Source: Pseudovibrio exalbescens (lineage in GTDB: Bacteria; Pseudomonadota; Alphaproteobacteria; Rhizobiales; Stappiaceae). Taken from it: DNA of 64,000 nucleotides. Where the stretch lies: NCBI RefSeq assembly GCF_028737195.1, contig NZ_JAQZAJ010000006.1, positions 124,001 through 188,000 of the forward strand, in the 5' to 3' direction. Positions 17,201 to 25,303 of the stretch are shown here, one piece after another. Numbering within the stretch: position 1 is the stretch's first letter; every line of letters starts with the position of its first letter. The notes beneath the pieces are model-generated. The model worked only from the letters and a program-made list of their open reading frames with translations, searched no databases and was not told the origin of the DNA. Made by a program: the position numbers and the translations under genes.

Positions 17201-19986
17201 GTGGAGGCGGCATTCAGCAAAAGGCGTTCTGTTGCCGTGAGGTTCGACGTGGCCGCTCCCCAATACGTGCCCTGTACCTCGATGTTCAATGCAGCTGAAG
17301 AAAGAACGTCGCCGTTCTGGATAATATTGGCTGCCGATTGTAGATCCAAGGCGCCTGATGTTGTTTGGGTCAACGAGCCAGAGTGCAGTTCCAGACTGTT
17401 GCTTCGGGTGGCTATGGACAGGTCCGAGCCGCTCAGAGTTCCACTGGTTTCAAGGGCTGCGGAGCGGGTGTTCAAACTGCCCCCCGCAGAGACGATAGCG
17501 TCGTTGGAAAGGCCGATGGACCGGGTGGCTTCAAGCCATACGTCGCCAGAAAGAGTGGCAACAGAGCCCGCAACATGAACGTTGCCGTCGGCTTCAATGT
17601 GCATCTGCTCCTGAGATTGGGTGGTCCCGGCGAGCAGTAGATCCCCAGCGCTGGTTAGGTGAACAGCGCCCGTTTTGCTGAGTATCTGGCCTTGAGAGGA
17701 CTGCTGCAAGGTACCCTCGCGGGCTTCGACTGCAACATTCCCGACAGCTTCGATTGCTCCGGACAGCTTCAACGCGTTTGATCCCAGTTCAAGCTGGCCG
17801 AAGGTTGTAATCTGCGCGGTTTCACGGAGATTGAAGTTCCCGGCCGTATCCAAATTTACGGCGCCGCCACCGTAGAACTTGCCTGCAGTGCTCAGATCAC
17901 TCTGGGCAGAGATTGTGAGCTGGTTGTCCGTTTCAATGGCCCCGCTTTCACCAATTTCAGACAGGTTGGCCCCGAGCAACTGCATAGAGAGGTCGCCTGA
18001 ACTCTTCAGGGCACCTTGAACCGAGAGCTGGTGCGCAGTTGCGCTCAGGGAGCCCAAGCTAACAACAGAGGCGTCAGAACTCACGAGCTGTAGATGCCCC
18101 CCGGCGGTAAGCACCAGGTCTTGATCGCTGAGAACGGTAGCCAGCTGGTTTTCAGCCCTGCCGCCAATACTCAGTTCGTTCCCTGCGTTTAAGTTCAAAG
18201 CGCCTTTGGACCGAAGGTAGCTGCCGGTTTCAAGTGAAAGGAGGGTAAGAGCCGAGGCGCTCAGATTGCCCGCGCTTTTGATCTGGCCGCTTGAGCGAAG
18301 CAATGCTGCATCGATGCGGAGGTTCGTGCCCGAGAGGACCTGCGCCGCGTCTCCCAATACCAATTGCTCGGCGGTAAACTGAAGGCCGTTTTGCGCCTCA
18401 ATCGTGCCAAGCACAGAAAGGTCAGCCACATCAACATTCACTGCGCCCCCAGCAATGATCTGTGTGGACTGCTTCATCTCCGTATTTTGGGCCGAAAGCG
18501 TAAGGTCTCCATCCATATCGATGGTGCCCGCGAGAACCGCGTCGTTTTTGATAAGAAGGGTAACATCCGATTTGGCGCGAATGTCGCCTGCTGTGTGCAG
18601 ACGTCCGGCAGTGATTTCAACGTCGGTTTCGGACTGAAGTGCGTCGATGGCCGCGTCGATAACCATCGTGCCGGCAACATCAAAGCGCAGCGCCCCGCCG
18701 TAAAGGTGCCCCTTATTCCCGCTAATCTGGAGGGTGTTGGCGGTCATAGACAAGTCGCCGTCAGTGGACAAGGAACCGCTTTGGCTGATCGCGTCGGCGG
18801 TAAGTACCCCGTTACCACTGGCGTAGGCGGCCACTGTTGCGCCGAGGTCCAACTTATCGCTTGCTGCGAAGGTCAGATCACTGTGGTTGGTCAGCGCCTT
18901 GCCATTTCTGTCTACCCCCGAGGCGATGTCGGCTCCGTTCGCAAATATGCTTTGCGCAGAAAGCGTGAGGTCGGAGCGTGCCGCGAGAACGCTCTTGGGG
19001 GAAATCCACAGATCGGCGCCGGCTTTGAGCAAAAGCGTATCTTCTGCGTAAACACTCACGTTTTCGCGAACTGTAATATCGGCTTTTTGCGCGCTAGCAG
19101 TTATGTTGCGCTTGGCACTGACGGAGCCCAGTGAAATCTGCCCGGAGGCGCTGATGGTGAAATCGCCCGTGGTGGCGACAACTTCATCCGGTGCTCGAAC
19201 ACCGACGCCGGCCTCGGTGCCCACCAACTTGATTTGGCCTGCATACATTCCGCCCAAAGCGGCGGTATCGATTGCAAATTCTGGTTTGCCGCTGTCGCTT
19301 CCATCATTGGGCGAGATCTTCCCTGTCTTCGGATCGTAGGTGTTTCGACCAGCATACAAGCCCAGAAATTCACCGCCGTGTATCTTGCCGTTGACTTCGA
19401 TACTTCGAGCTACGATATCGAAGTAATCCGTTCCTTCAGCAGTCAGGCCCAAAGGCCCGATTGTGACTGCGCCATCTTGCACCAGCAACTTGCTGAGCTT
19501 GCCCTCTTCAAACACAGGCGTTCCTGTTGAAAGGGTTGCCCGTGGAATATTGATGAAGCCGCAGCCATTGCAGGTCATGCCGTTCGGATTCACCAGAATG
19601 TAGTTTGCGGCAGGCCCGTGTACCTCGGTTGGCCCCTCAAGGAGGGAACGGTTTGAAGAGGTGACTTCGTTTAAGATCAGAGAGGCATTGTTACCCTCTG
19701 TGATGTTGGGGTTCTCGTAGATCAGGCCGCCGAGTTCAGACCGGCCCATGACACCCGAGTTGTTGAGGATCACCCCCTCCGTTCCAACATTGAAGTCGGT
19801 GAACTTGTTGTGGGACAGGCCGTGACCATCGGGCGTTACGATGTTGACCACCGGAACGCCGTTGGCTGCTTCGGTGAGGCCCGGTGCATTGGCGCCCGTA
19901 TCCACAGAGAGGCCTTGGGCATAGGTTGGCAAGATACCCTGCAGGGAAAAAAGACAGCAGAACAGCGCATTAAGTATCTTTTTCAT
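11218..19986 (-). CDS. CdiA/FhaB-like two-partner exoprotein with C-terminal toxin
   Basis: 2,922 residues from ATG 19984-19986, preceded by AGGTGG five bases upstream; a GTG three codons earlier overlaps that site. The signal peptide ends near LPTYA. The TPS domain (about residues 27-160) has the landmarks NPNGMTCNGCGFIN and ATLSTG. It is followed by a very long region of imperfect beta-helix FHA repeats (about 160-1400 and on) and haemagglutinin repeats (about 1790-2560, such as ITAGNDFTSEAGILNAGEDL). The pre-toxin part contains LWDWIIAPAHAQGGC. The last 75 residues (from LNAHKPNEPL to KDGQVLRK, with GYRISKD and GHGGSFWKLYDKRGNRIATL) form a small domain resembling short RNase-like toxin tips of polymorphic toxins. 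The protein would be exported by the upstream TpsB and deliver the tip into neighbours. The toxin family is tentative. Confidence 0.9.
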   Translation of the reverse strand: MKKILNALFCCLFSLQGILPTYAQGLSVDTGANAPGLTEAANGVPVVNIVTPDGHGLSHNKFTDFNVGTEGVILNNSGVMGRSELGGLIYENPNITEGNNASLILNEVTSSNRSLLEGPTEVHGPAANYILVNPNGMTCNGCGFINIPRATLSTGTPVFEEGKLSKLLVQDGAVTIGPLGLTAEGTDYFDIVARSIEVNGKIHGGEFLGLYAGRNTYDPKTGKISPNDGSDSGKPEFAIDTAALGGMYAGQIKLVGTEAGVGVRAPDEVVATTGDFTISASGQISLGSVSAKRNITASAQKADITVRENVSVYAEDTLLLKAGADLWISPKSVLAARSDLTLSAQSIFANGADIASGVDRNGKALTNHSDLTFAASDKLDLGATVAAYASGNGVLTADAISQSGSLSTDGDLSMTANTLQISGNKGHLYGGALRFDVAGTMVIDAAIDALQSETDVEITAGRLHTAGDIRAKSDVTLLIKNDAVLAGTIDMDGDLTLSAQNTEMKQSTQIIAGGAVNVDVADLSVLGTIEAQNGLQFTAEQLVLGDAAQVLSGTNLRIDAALLRSSGQIKSAGNLSASALTLLSLETGSYLRSKGALNLNAGNELSIGGRAENQLATVLSDQDLVLTAGGHLQLVSSDASVVSLGSLSATAHQLSVQGALKSSGDLSMQLLGANLSEIGESGAIETDNQLTISAQSDLSTAGKFYGGGAVNLDTAGNFNLRETAQITTFGQLELGSNALKLSGAIEAVGNVAVEAREGTLQQSSQGQILSKTGAVHLTSAGDLLLAGTTQSQEQMHIEADGNVHVAGSVATLSGDVWLEATRSIGLSNDAIVSAGGSLNTRSAALETSGTLSGSDLSIATRSNSLELHSGSLTQTTSGALDLQSAANIIQNGDVLSSAALNIEVQGTYWGAATSNLTATERLLLNAASTELGGTATILGDIDITSRTGPTHLHGTSNIIAGNAVRVRSNGSIDTAGTIETNGLLSLETTAGAIKNTGSIRSGLSSNNDVALSLTAANRIRNDGLFYSSGSIAAHADSYSGNGDVKTLKSLQVEIASDIAIEAGTVWLSGQHTTVSGTSLAVSGSLETAGSLAVGVDTLTINNSGTLLSDGALELTVADRFTIANGATVLSYVIEASAGTIDNGGQVGAETRLSLSSSDSIRNRETGELLSNSDLSLDATELTNEGQINASVQTRVHVNGSDNNALTNTVSGRLESQGQLRITASSVDNRGMFSGKTGLNFTTSGDVVIRDGAVWQSEQGPLSITARNLLNEGALASGQNIVLRSEQLDNDGGLILAKTDILIEGKTVGSKSMQLLNHNGGAIEALEGNITLRTQDLQNLTAVETTVKTYEYANNYIYYQYPPSWLDPRAPGYKGGSRYNNVYVNNGYVSGYAYGTMWDRSRGPIGYIFAPDIVMIEQILADKGAEPEDWDPNWWKEYAPTSLDTFDPFKGHLERWNVLAPDEEHKVPTGGQLIVFIEQGIVTKQDPTAEITARKGSITIDADNIVNRSSNIIADQDISLFGDTLTNEGVSLSRTYGARLNYNNRTVHRGFGWIGWLNRNNAHIEEDTTVAAVPGVISAGGALTGNLATSITNSSVDPGDENPLSFVSANNIQILQRTADTVLKVDPLTGASLSAPDAVTPGLGSLDTLNYGDLDLTSPDVVNPRAPQGKDFLRAIGLTSNAQLFKQAPEGAGYLIETRFEFIDPSGFYGHDYFAETVGIQSVDAYAVSLGDAYFDTRLINDQVLAATDRRWLTDDGTSEADQVRQLMHNAADAASSLDLTYGVALSAEQVALLTKDIVWYEKTVVSGHEVVVPRLYLADSTSRNRSGAIIAGRNISLASADVLNTKGRLSANDNLTVLASNTLTNRSGVLSGSTVDLQAREIKIETAITTTGNGDDRIGSIIDDIASVSAAESLSITSTGDTTIAGGSVSSGGDLTLNTGGDLKVTGAQTNSHYHYDIRNGRTHQTGRHDKTQFVTSDIQAADTLQITSEKGITLEGALVASDGTATLSANDDINITSLEESAYDFSYLRKSGTFSGKTRRNEEARTTQVGSLVTATDGLTIRSSQGSIDVTASALASEGTVQLDAADDIALASATEDYSQSVFKKSHGFFASAGGGTLTVGYKKEKHTFDTQMSTEVVSSVSGETIDITAGNDFTSEAGILNAGEDLSIAAGNDINLTTATDTYAHSESHKIDSIALSIGVFENVSGPVKTLARTPQEMTAGKGNAGYQAVTAVSGALKAAEAAQSLANMAQGGTIAGVRVGIGVSSERSSSEVASVADKTGHLNAGRDITLEAGRDLTSEGTQIVAGRDASLTAGRDLTLEAAQTAQSNASSSSSKSAGIGLSVGIGIGKEPFSVGVDANIAGQKAKGSGQSATNTNSLVQAERDVSLTSGQDTTLNGAQVKGETVTARVGGDLTIESQQDTARSTDKSTGGSLGLSLSANSVGGSVSINNSNGSASKAWVTDQSGIVASGKVDIRTENNTDLTGGLIASESGDLTLDTGTLTHSDIHDHDKASSTGIALSGSVNVTSEKQKPEGGGDNPGDATTKNTVEAHGSLEGTYSARDKRQITRATVGEGEILIRDEDKQQELEESGATTSLASLNRDVTIAQEITRDEEEYVGVYISDEAVRAALQGGKAISEIITNALDRLAQDGKLSQADRTSAMHLLAFKDDPAVLAQLKACGSQRSSLSPTLWDWIIAPAHAQGGCAINAGGEVVVLSPDAAKACLTVFSQTVKYAAGVATSAQGALATALLVAMTTPAGGGQIHEEIAAEGGKLITITGHGDELIRKIIVTYPTGEEVVIRGFVTEQDNGFVVDQGFINGELMPETMLEGMTADLNGTGLNVLNAHKPNEPLTKGDYINLGDFTKRVRGSKDFADPATGYRISKDRAGAGGHGGSFWKLYDKRGNRIATLSKDGQVLRK
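12092..12249. repeat. cdiA-internal partner of the 158-bp duplication
   Basis: Matches 10165-10322 with about eight mismatches. It encodes the boundary region upstream of the variable pre-toxin and toxin parts, the natural crossover point for exchange of the C-terminus. Confidence 0.85.
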
Positions 19987-19995
19987 GTGTGCCAC

Positions 19996-21759
19996 CTAGA
20001 ACTGCGCCCGCAAACGCACCTGCGCCCGGATGAAGCCGCGCTGATTTACTGAAATGAATTGAGGGTGATGAAGAGGGCGCTCGTAAACGATCTGCCCTGA
20101 AAGAGCGCCGCCGCCAAACCTGAGTCCAACCGCGGCCCCAGCCATGCTGCCGCCCTCATTGGGGTCTGCTCCGTCATTGGCTATGCGCCCCGCATCCACT
20201 GCAGCAAACACCTGGGGTTGGCCGATCACGGCAGAAAAATCGCTTAGAACGCCGTCAAGTGAAGGTTGCCAGGAAACCTCTGTGCGCAGGTAGCCGCCCA
20301 CATCTCCAGACAGGCTGTCATCTCGAAAGCCTCTCACCGTGCTGGAACTGCCCAGGCTGACGCGTTCGCTGGAAAACAGGGTATGGTTGGAGGCTGAGAC
20401 AAAGCCGTTTGTTGCAAATGAAACCGCGCCAAACCTGGTCGCCCAACCACGTCGCCACGTCGCTTCCAGCTCTACTTCCGAAAACTGGGCGCTTGGGGCC
20501 TGCCCGATGATGTTTGGGTCTTGCTGGGCTGCGAATGCGTTCAGTCCCTGCTTGAAGGTCACTCGAGCATTTGCTGCGCCGGAAAGTACGCGGCCACTCA
20601 GGGAGCCGTAGAGTTCGGCAATTGCTAGCCGTTGGCTTGACGCGTCAATGTAGAGGTCTTCAATGTAGTTGGCGTTTTCCTTGAGAGTGAGGCCGGTGCC
20701 CGTCTTCCAGATCCAGTTCTTGTTACGGAAAACCGTCTGTTCCATCGCGGCGCGGGCTTCCCAACTACTGCCGTTGTAGTGAAAGACCCGGCTTGGGGAT
20801 GACAGTTCCGATTGGTACTCCTGATAGGACCCACTCAAGCTGAACAGAGTGTAACGCCAAGGGACTGAGACGTATCCGTTTACCGAGCGAGAGAACACGT
20901 CGTTCTCCAGCTCATCAAGAGAGGTCTTGGCTGTAAGGGTTACGCTCTCATAGTACCCAAGGGTGTCTTCCATGGTGAAGGAACTGGATAGTTGATGGCG
21001 CCCGGTGGATTGGGACCCCTCATTGGATAGGGATGCCGAGGCGTCGACACTGTAAGTATCCCTAACATCAATGAAGACGTGACTGGTGCCGACGTGTTGT
21101 CCGGGCTCTATGCGGATCTTGGCTTGTTTGGAGCCGAGCCGATTGATCTGATCCAGCCCTTGTTCGAAATCCCGCAGGTTGAGGATCTGGCCTTTGCGTT
21201 TGCCAAATATCTGCTCGGTATTGTGGCGCGGCTCGTCGTTGAGAAGGTGGGTTACACCGTCAACATTGCCTTCAATGACGAGAACTTCAAAGCGTCCCTG
21301 CGATATGTTCTGCGGCTTCAGATAAGCGCGGGTGGTTATGTAGCCCTTGCCCACATAATAATTTGTCACGGCTCGAAGAATGTTCTGCAGATCGACCGGC
21401 GTCAGACATTGTCCGGCAAGACTTTCGAGCTTGCTGGTTACCTGCCCAGTTGGAACTGTCAAATCGCCAACAAGCACAATTTCCTGGATGTCGAAGCAGG
21501 CTGCGTCAAGCCGGGGCGCCAACTGCAATTGCTCAACGCTTGAGCCTGTTGTTTGTTGCGGGCGTTCCAGATAGCGCCGTTGCTCAAGTCGCCTCTGCTC
21601 TTGTTCACGGATCTGGATTTGTTGCTGGTCACGCAGAATTTGTTCAGGAATGGTCTGAGAGGATGCGGTGCCGGTTGTACACATGAGACCAGTGGCCACA
21701 ATCAGAACCGTCCATGCAGCACCCGTCAGCGCGTTGCAAAGTGACACTCTATGCAGCAT
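19996..21759 (-). CDS. TpsB/CdiB-family outer-membrane transporter (ShlB/FhaC type)
   Basis: 587 residues from ATG 21757-21759, chosen because a normal signal peptide (MLHRVSLCNALTGAAWTVLI, then a cut near ASSQT) begins there. The in-frame extension upstream runs into the preceding gene. Next come a Gln/Arg-rich N-terminal helix (QQQIQIREQEQRRLEQ), the first POTRA domain (FDIQEIVLVGD to YYVGKGYITTRAYL), a second POTRA (GRFEVLVIEGNVDGV) and a C-terminal 16-strand barrel. The VRGFRDDSLSGD segment carries the VRGF motif of the conserved plug loop of Omp85/TpsB proteins, and the protein ends in a beta strand with terminal Phe. It secretes the CdiA-like protein encoded ten bases downstream. Confidence 0.92.
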   Translation of the reverse strand: MLHRVSLCNALTGAAWTVLIVATGLMCTTGTASSQTIPEQILRDQQQIQIREQEQRRLEQRRYLERPQQTTGSSVEQLQLAPRLDAACFDIQEIVLVGDLTVPTGQVTSKLESLAGQCLTPVDLQNILRAVTNYYVGKGYITTRAYLKPQNISQGRFEVLVIEGNVDGVTHLLNDEPRHNTEQIFGKRKGQILNLRDFEQGLDQINRLGSKQAKIRIEPGQHVGTSHVFIDVRDTYSVDASASLSNEGSQSTGRHQLSSSFTMEDTLGYYESVTLTAKTSLDELENDVFSRSVNGYVSVPWRYTLFSLSGSYQEYQSELSSPSRVFHYNGSSWEARAAMEQTVFRNKNWIWKTGTGLTLKENANYIEDLYIDASSQRLAIAELYGSLSGRVLSGAANARVTFKQGLNAFAAQQDPNIIGQAPSAQFSEVELEATWRRGWATRFGAVSFATNGFVSASNHTLFSSERVSLGSSSTVRGFRDDSLSGDVGGYLRTEVSWQPSLDGVLSDFSAVIGQPQVFAAVDAGRIANDGADPNEGGSMAGAAVGLRFGGGALSGQIVYERPLHHPQFISVNQRGFIRAQVRLRAQF

Positions 21760-21764
21760 GGGAC

Positions 21765-22283
21765 TTATTGTTTTTCCAAAAGAGAATTGAGGCGGTTGAG
21801 CGCCGCGGTGAACCCCTTCAGGGACAGTTCTATTTCGACCCTTTGTGCAGCAGAGATTGACCAAACAGAAAGTTGTAATGCCGTGCCGCGTCGCAGGCCC
21901 TGCTCCAAGTCATCGTCTATGTCTAGAGAAGCCAAACACCCAGAGGGCAAGCATGTGCTGAAATGCGTTTTCTGAAGGGCCTGATCAGAGTCAATGGTGC
22001 CCTCGATACCCTTTTGCAAGTCCAGCCCAAATGGCATGAGAAGGGTGCCCGTCAAATTCTCGTCGTTACCCCTTTCAACAATGAAAGCGAGGATGCGTTG
22101 GCCACTTTGCTTGTTGGAAAGCTCTTGAAGTAGTTGGCATTGTGGTGGCTTTTCTTCCCCAAAAGGAATGCACCGCACTGTCCAGTCCGAATAAGTTTCA
22201 ATGCGAGAACTTGGTTGCTCTTGAGCGTATGCGCATCCTACGGTTGCAAATAATGCTATTGCTATACCGAGCCAGTGATACAT
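21765..22283 (-). CDS. Invasion-associated locus B (IalB) family periplasmic protein
   Basis: 172 residues. The signal peptide is MYHWLGIAIALFATVGCAYA. The mature domain has the IalB family layout: YSDWTVRC near the start, CQLLQELSNKQSGQRIL, GTLLMPFGLDLQKGI, ID.D, then FSTCLPSGCLASLDID and a final C-terminal part with GTALQLSVWS. The four cysteines probably form two disulfides. IalB proteins are periplasmic or outer-membrane proteins common in alphaproteobacteria; Bartonella IalB aids erythrocyte invasion, and the molecular role is unclear. AGAGGAAA lies directly before the ATG. The gene is first in the leftward run, five bases before the tpsB start, so it belongs to the secretion operon. A periplasmic chaperone role for the exoprotein is inference. 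Confidence 0.8.
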   Translation of the reverse strand: MYHWLGIAIALFATVGCAYAQEQPSSRIETYSDWTVRCIPFGEEKPPQCQLLQELSNKQSGQRILAFIVERGNDENLTGTLLMPFGLDLQKGIEGTIDSDQALQKTHFSTCLPSGCLASLDIDDDLEQGLRRGTALQLSVWSISAAQRVEIELSLKGFTAALNRLNSLLEKQ

Positions 22284-22879
22284 TTGACTTTCCTCTGACC
22301 TAAAGATGCCCTGAGATCAGACGAAAAACACCTCTTGCTATCCCAAAGTCAAATGTTGTTTTGTAAAGAAATTAAATCAAATAGTAAAAAGTAATCTAAT
22401 TTAATTTGATCAAGTGAAAATCGGGATAATTTGAAAAAATAGCCAACATATTTTGCCATAATTGCCATATTGGTTAAATATAATCATCAATATGGCGTGT
22501 GCATATTTTGTTGGATTGTGATTGACGTTTCTGCCTTTAGTGAAATAGAACCACGTTATTCTGGACAAAAGGTTTTTTGGTTTGCTGTGGCGGGTGTCAA
22601 TGCAAGTGCCGGTGTGGCTGCGTTCGCGTGCAATCAGGGCTGTGTCTGGATCAAGCGTTTTTCTGGACATCGCGTTACAACAGTGCCCCGAGAGGTTTCC
22701 TGTTGCTGCTCTTCGCAAACGAATGCTCTGGCTGGGCGAAAACTGTTTGTCCTATTGATCATCATATGTGTAGTCAGTGGCAGCGTTTTCTGCTGCACCA
22801 ATCAGGTGCTCTTTACGCCGTCCGAATTGCGAATGCATGGGACGTACATAAGGCGCTTGCGGCAGTCGCGATCATGCCT
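22284..22879. other. AT-rich intergenic and promoter region with degraded sequence
   Basis: Positions 22284-22500 are markedly AT-rich and hold the presumed promoter of the ialB-tpsB-cdiA run, with long A/T tracts around 22360-22420. No operator is clear. From about 22500 to 22880 the composition returns to average and frames are open on both strands, but nothing resembles a known family. It may be the lost 5-prime part of the LacI-type remnant or inserted DNA. Confidence 0.4.
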
Positions 22880-23359
22880 ATTGCAACGGCTCTTTCAGGA
22901 CTGGCGGTTGTCGTCCCAAAACGCGCTTCCTACACGGTTCTGGGCAGAGCCCTTGCCTTTGAAACTTTGGCAAAGGCCGAGGGCTGGGACGTTTTGAAGC
23001 TTGAAGCAGGTGGACAGTCTTATGCTGGCGGGCTGGCAGCGGCGCATGCGTTCGCGGAGGCAGCATCAGGCATTGACGGTGTTTTCTGCGTCGCGGACTA
23101 CATGGCGCTGGGGTTTCTCGACGGCCTTCGCTTCGATCACAATGTGAAAGTGCCAGAAGATTTGAAGGTGGTTGGATATGACGACATTCCGCAGTCGAGC
23201 TGGAAGGCCTATGATCTGACCACCATCGCTCAGAGCCGAGAGGAGCTGAGCGAGGTTACCATGCGCCTGCTCCTCGACCGGTTGGAAACGCCAGAGGCCC
23301 CGCCCCATGAGGTTATCACGGGTGTGACGCTCGTGCAGCGCGGCTCAACAGCGGGGTAA
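22880..23359 (+). pseudogene. LacI/GalR-family regulator, C-terminal remnant
   Basis: From about 22890 the frame encodes the second half of a LacI-type periplasmic-binding-like domain: VLGRALAFETLAKAEGWDV, GIDGVFCVADYMALGFLDGL, KVPEDLKVVGYDDIPQSSW, LTTIAQSREELSEVTMRLLLDRLE and a TLVQRGST ending, all characteristic of these regulators. The helix-turn-helix and the first subdomain (about 170 residues) are missing; upstream sequence in the same frame is unrelated. There is no DNA-binding part, so it cannot act as a repressor. It marks a deletion or insertion scar between the CDI-like operon and the efflux operon. No sugar-utilisation gene remains beside it. Confidence 0.75.
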
Positions 23360-23620
23360 AGGCTCACAGGTATCAACCCCGCTGTGTCCCTTGCTACCTG
23401 TGACAAGCACCAGGAGGCATTGAAAGTCGATCACATCCAAACAGCGACTGCGAATGCGGAGAGCCCGCGAGGTTTTTAGGCCGGAGTGCCAGAGCTGCTC
23501 TTAAGTTCAGGGGACAAGCGTTCCGACAGATCCGTTGTTTTTCTGCCTGCTCATCCGTGAGCCGACAATGTAACGTTTGGCGCAGACACCTCCGACTTTC
23601 CGCCGATGCCTGGGGTGTGA

Positions 23621-25303
23621 TCAGTCTTCTTTCAGGTCATTGCGGCAGCCGAACTGGAAGCCGATGTTGCAATGGGCTTTCAGCCTCTTTGTGTCCTCCG
23701 CCGTCCAGTTCGCCGGATCTGTTACCTGAACCCAAGGACCAATGTAGTCTTGCGCATAATAGGCATGGCCGTGCCCGGGCGGCGATCCGAAGGACAGCGC
23801 CATGTCCAACGCCAGCTGGAACTGCGTTACCACGGGCATGAATAACAGATGCTCTGACATGTCTTCTGCAGGCGGATCGTTCATCCATGGCGGTGCCCGC
23901 CACAGCGAGGCGGGATCATAAAAGACAATTGGATCGCTTGAATACTGCAAGAAGACGATGCGCATATTGCCCCATGCGTCAGGCGCCTTGGAACCATCTT
24001 GGGTATGTGAGGCGTAGCGCACAATCCTCCCCTCCCCAATGCTTGGCGATACAAAGGGGCTGCCAGGGTTGCGGCGGTTCTGGATGTAGTTCCAGAATGC
24101 GGACGGGAATGGAGGACCGGCCCAAAACGCCCCATCTATCGGGTCATCCATGAACCTGAAAATGTTGGTGGCGTACATTGAGGACCAAGCTCCAAGGCTT
24201 AGTCCGTGCACATAAAGACGCGGCCGTTCGTTTTCCGGAAGCGTCTTCCAGTATCCATGCACCGCATCTTGCAACGCTGTTGCTTGCTCCAGTCCGGTTT
24301 GGGTTTCCAGGATCAGCGCAAGGGGAGACTGGAGATAGGAGTACTGAGCGCTAACAGTGGCAATATCGCCATTGTGCATGTATTCGACCGGGTCGTGCGC
24401 GCCCGGATCCATCCAGCCAGTCCCCGTAGGGCTTGCGATAATCAGAACCTCGCGCTCAAAGGCACCCAAACGCTTGAGTTCAGCCAACGCCAGTTCCGCG
24501 CGTTCCTTCGCGGTCTCTCCATTTGCACGGCCCACATAGACACGGATCGGGTCAAGCGCTGGCCTGCCTGTAAACGCCGAAATCGCTGCTGAATCGGGCC
24601 CCGTTGTTATAAAGTTTCGTCCCGGTTCGCCGATGGCCTCCCAGTCGATCAAAGAAGCAGCGCTTCCGGTCATTCTTGGGTCGTCAGGCCGAGGCGGCGC
24701 ATCGTCAAACAAGGCCTGTGCCGCCTCGTAGCTTTCGTCCAGCGCTGTCACGATCACATCGAGGAGTCCATCGCGGGTTGCAACAAACAAGATCATCACA
24801 ACGGCGATGACGCCGAGCACATTTGCTCGTCTAGGGGGCATGACCCGATAAAACCACGCGCGCACCAGACGGAACAGCGTTGCAACGAGGCGACCGGAAA
24901 AATAAGCAATTGCGAACGTTACGGCGGCGGCGATCATGATGCTCGATAGGTGCAGAGCTTCTGCCGGTTCCATGCCCATCTTTTGGCGCAGTTCGTTTTG
25001 CCATTCGAGGCTGGAACTCAGTATCCATAGAAAAAACGCAACAACACCAATCCCGAGGCACAAGACCAAAACTCTGGCCAGCCTGCCTTTTAGGCGGGGC
25101 ATATCCGCAGCTTTCCAAAGAAGCGCAATGATCTGGCCGATAAGATAGCCGAGCGCGGTGACCAGTCCGCCCAGTATGCCTTGTTCAAGCGGGCCTCGTG
25201 GAATGAGAGATGGCGTCAAGGAGGCTGCAAAGAAGACCAAGCCAAGCAACAAGCAAGGAACACTGAACTTGCCAAAGGCCCAAGACACGGCTCCTCGTTT
25301 CAT
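23621..25303 (-). CDS. Membrane-anchored alpha/beta-hydrolase (Abhydrolase_9 family)
   Basis: 560 residues. The first about 190 residues hold five to six membrane helices (VPCLLLGLVFFAASLTPSLI, GILGGLVTALGYLIGQIIAL, VLVLCLGIGVVAFFLWILSS and others), matching the Abhydrolase_9 N-terminal domain. The soluble part has IRVYVGRANGETAKERAELA, the nucleophile elbow LYVHGLSLGAWSS (GLSLG, Ser about 376), AFWAGPPFPSAFW, and a late GHGHAY region likely to give the catalytic His. The family is uncharacterised but predicted to be an esterase or lipase facing the periplasm or cytoplasm at the inner membrane. Its ATG overlaps the stop of the RND pump gene by four bases, so it is translated with the pump. 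A role in membrane-lipid or drug-conjugate hydrolysis is inference. Confidence 0.85.
   Translation of the reverse strand: MKRGAVSWAFGKFSVPCLLLGLVFFAASLTPSLIPRGPLEQGILGGLVTALGYLIGQIIALLWKAADMPRLKGRLARVLVLCLGIGVVAFFLWILSSSLEWQNELRQKMGMEPAEALHLSSIMIAAAVTFAIAYFSGRLVATLFRLVRAWFYRVMPPRRANVLGVIAVVMILFVATRDGLLDVIVTALDESYEAAQALFDDAPPRPDDPRMTGSAASLIDWEAIGEPGRNFITTGPDSAAISAFTGRPALDPIRVYVGRANGETAKERAELALAELKRLGAFEREVLIIASPTGTGWMDPGAHDPVEYMHNGDIATVSAQYSYLQSPLALILETQTGLEQATALQDAVHGYWKTLPENERPRLYVHGLSLGAWSSMYATNIFRFMDDPIDGAFWAGPPFPSAFWNYIQNRRNPGSPFVSPSIGEGRIVRYASHTQDGSKAPDAWGNMRIVFLQYSSDPIVFYDPASLWRAPPWMNDPPAEDMSEHLLFMPVVTQFQLALDMALSFGSPPGHGHAYYAQDYIGPWVQVTDPANWTAEDTKRLKAHCNIGFQFGCRNDLKED

Noticed and set aside
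12451-19373. Many plus-strand frames of 60-280 codons inside cdiA
   Set aside because: All are antisense to the continuous FHA-repeat coding frame; composition follows the gene on the other strand.
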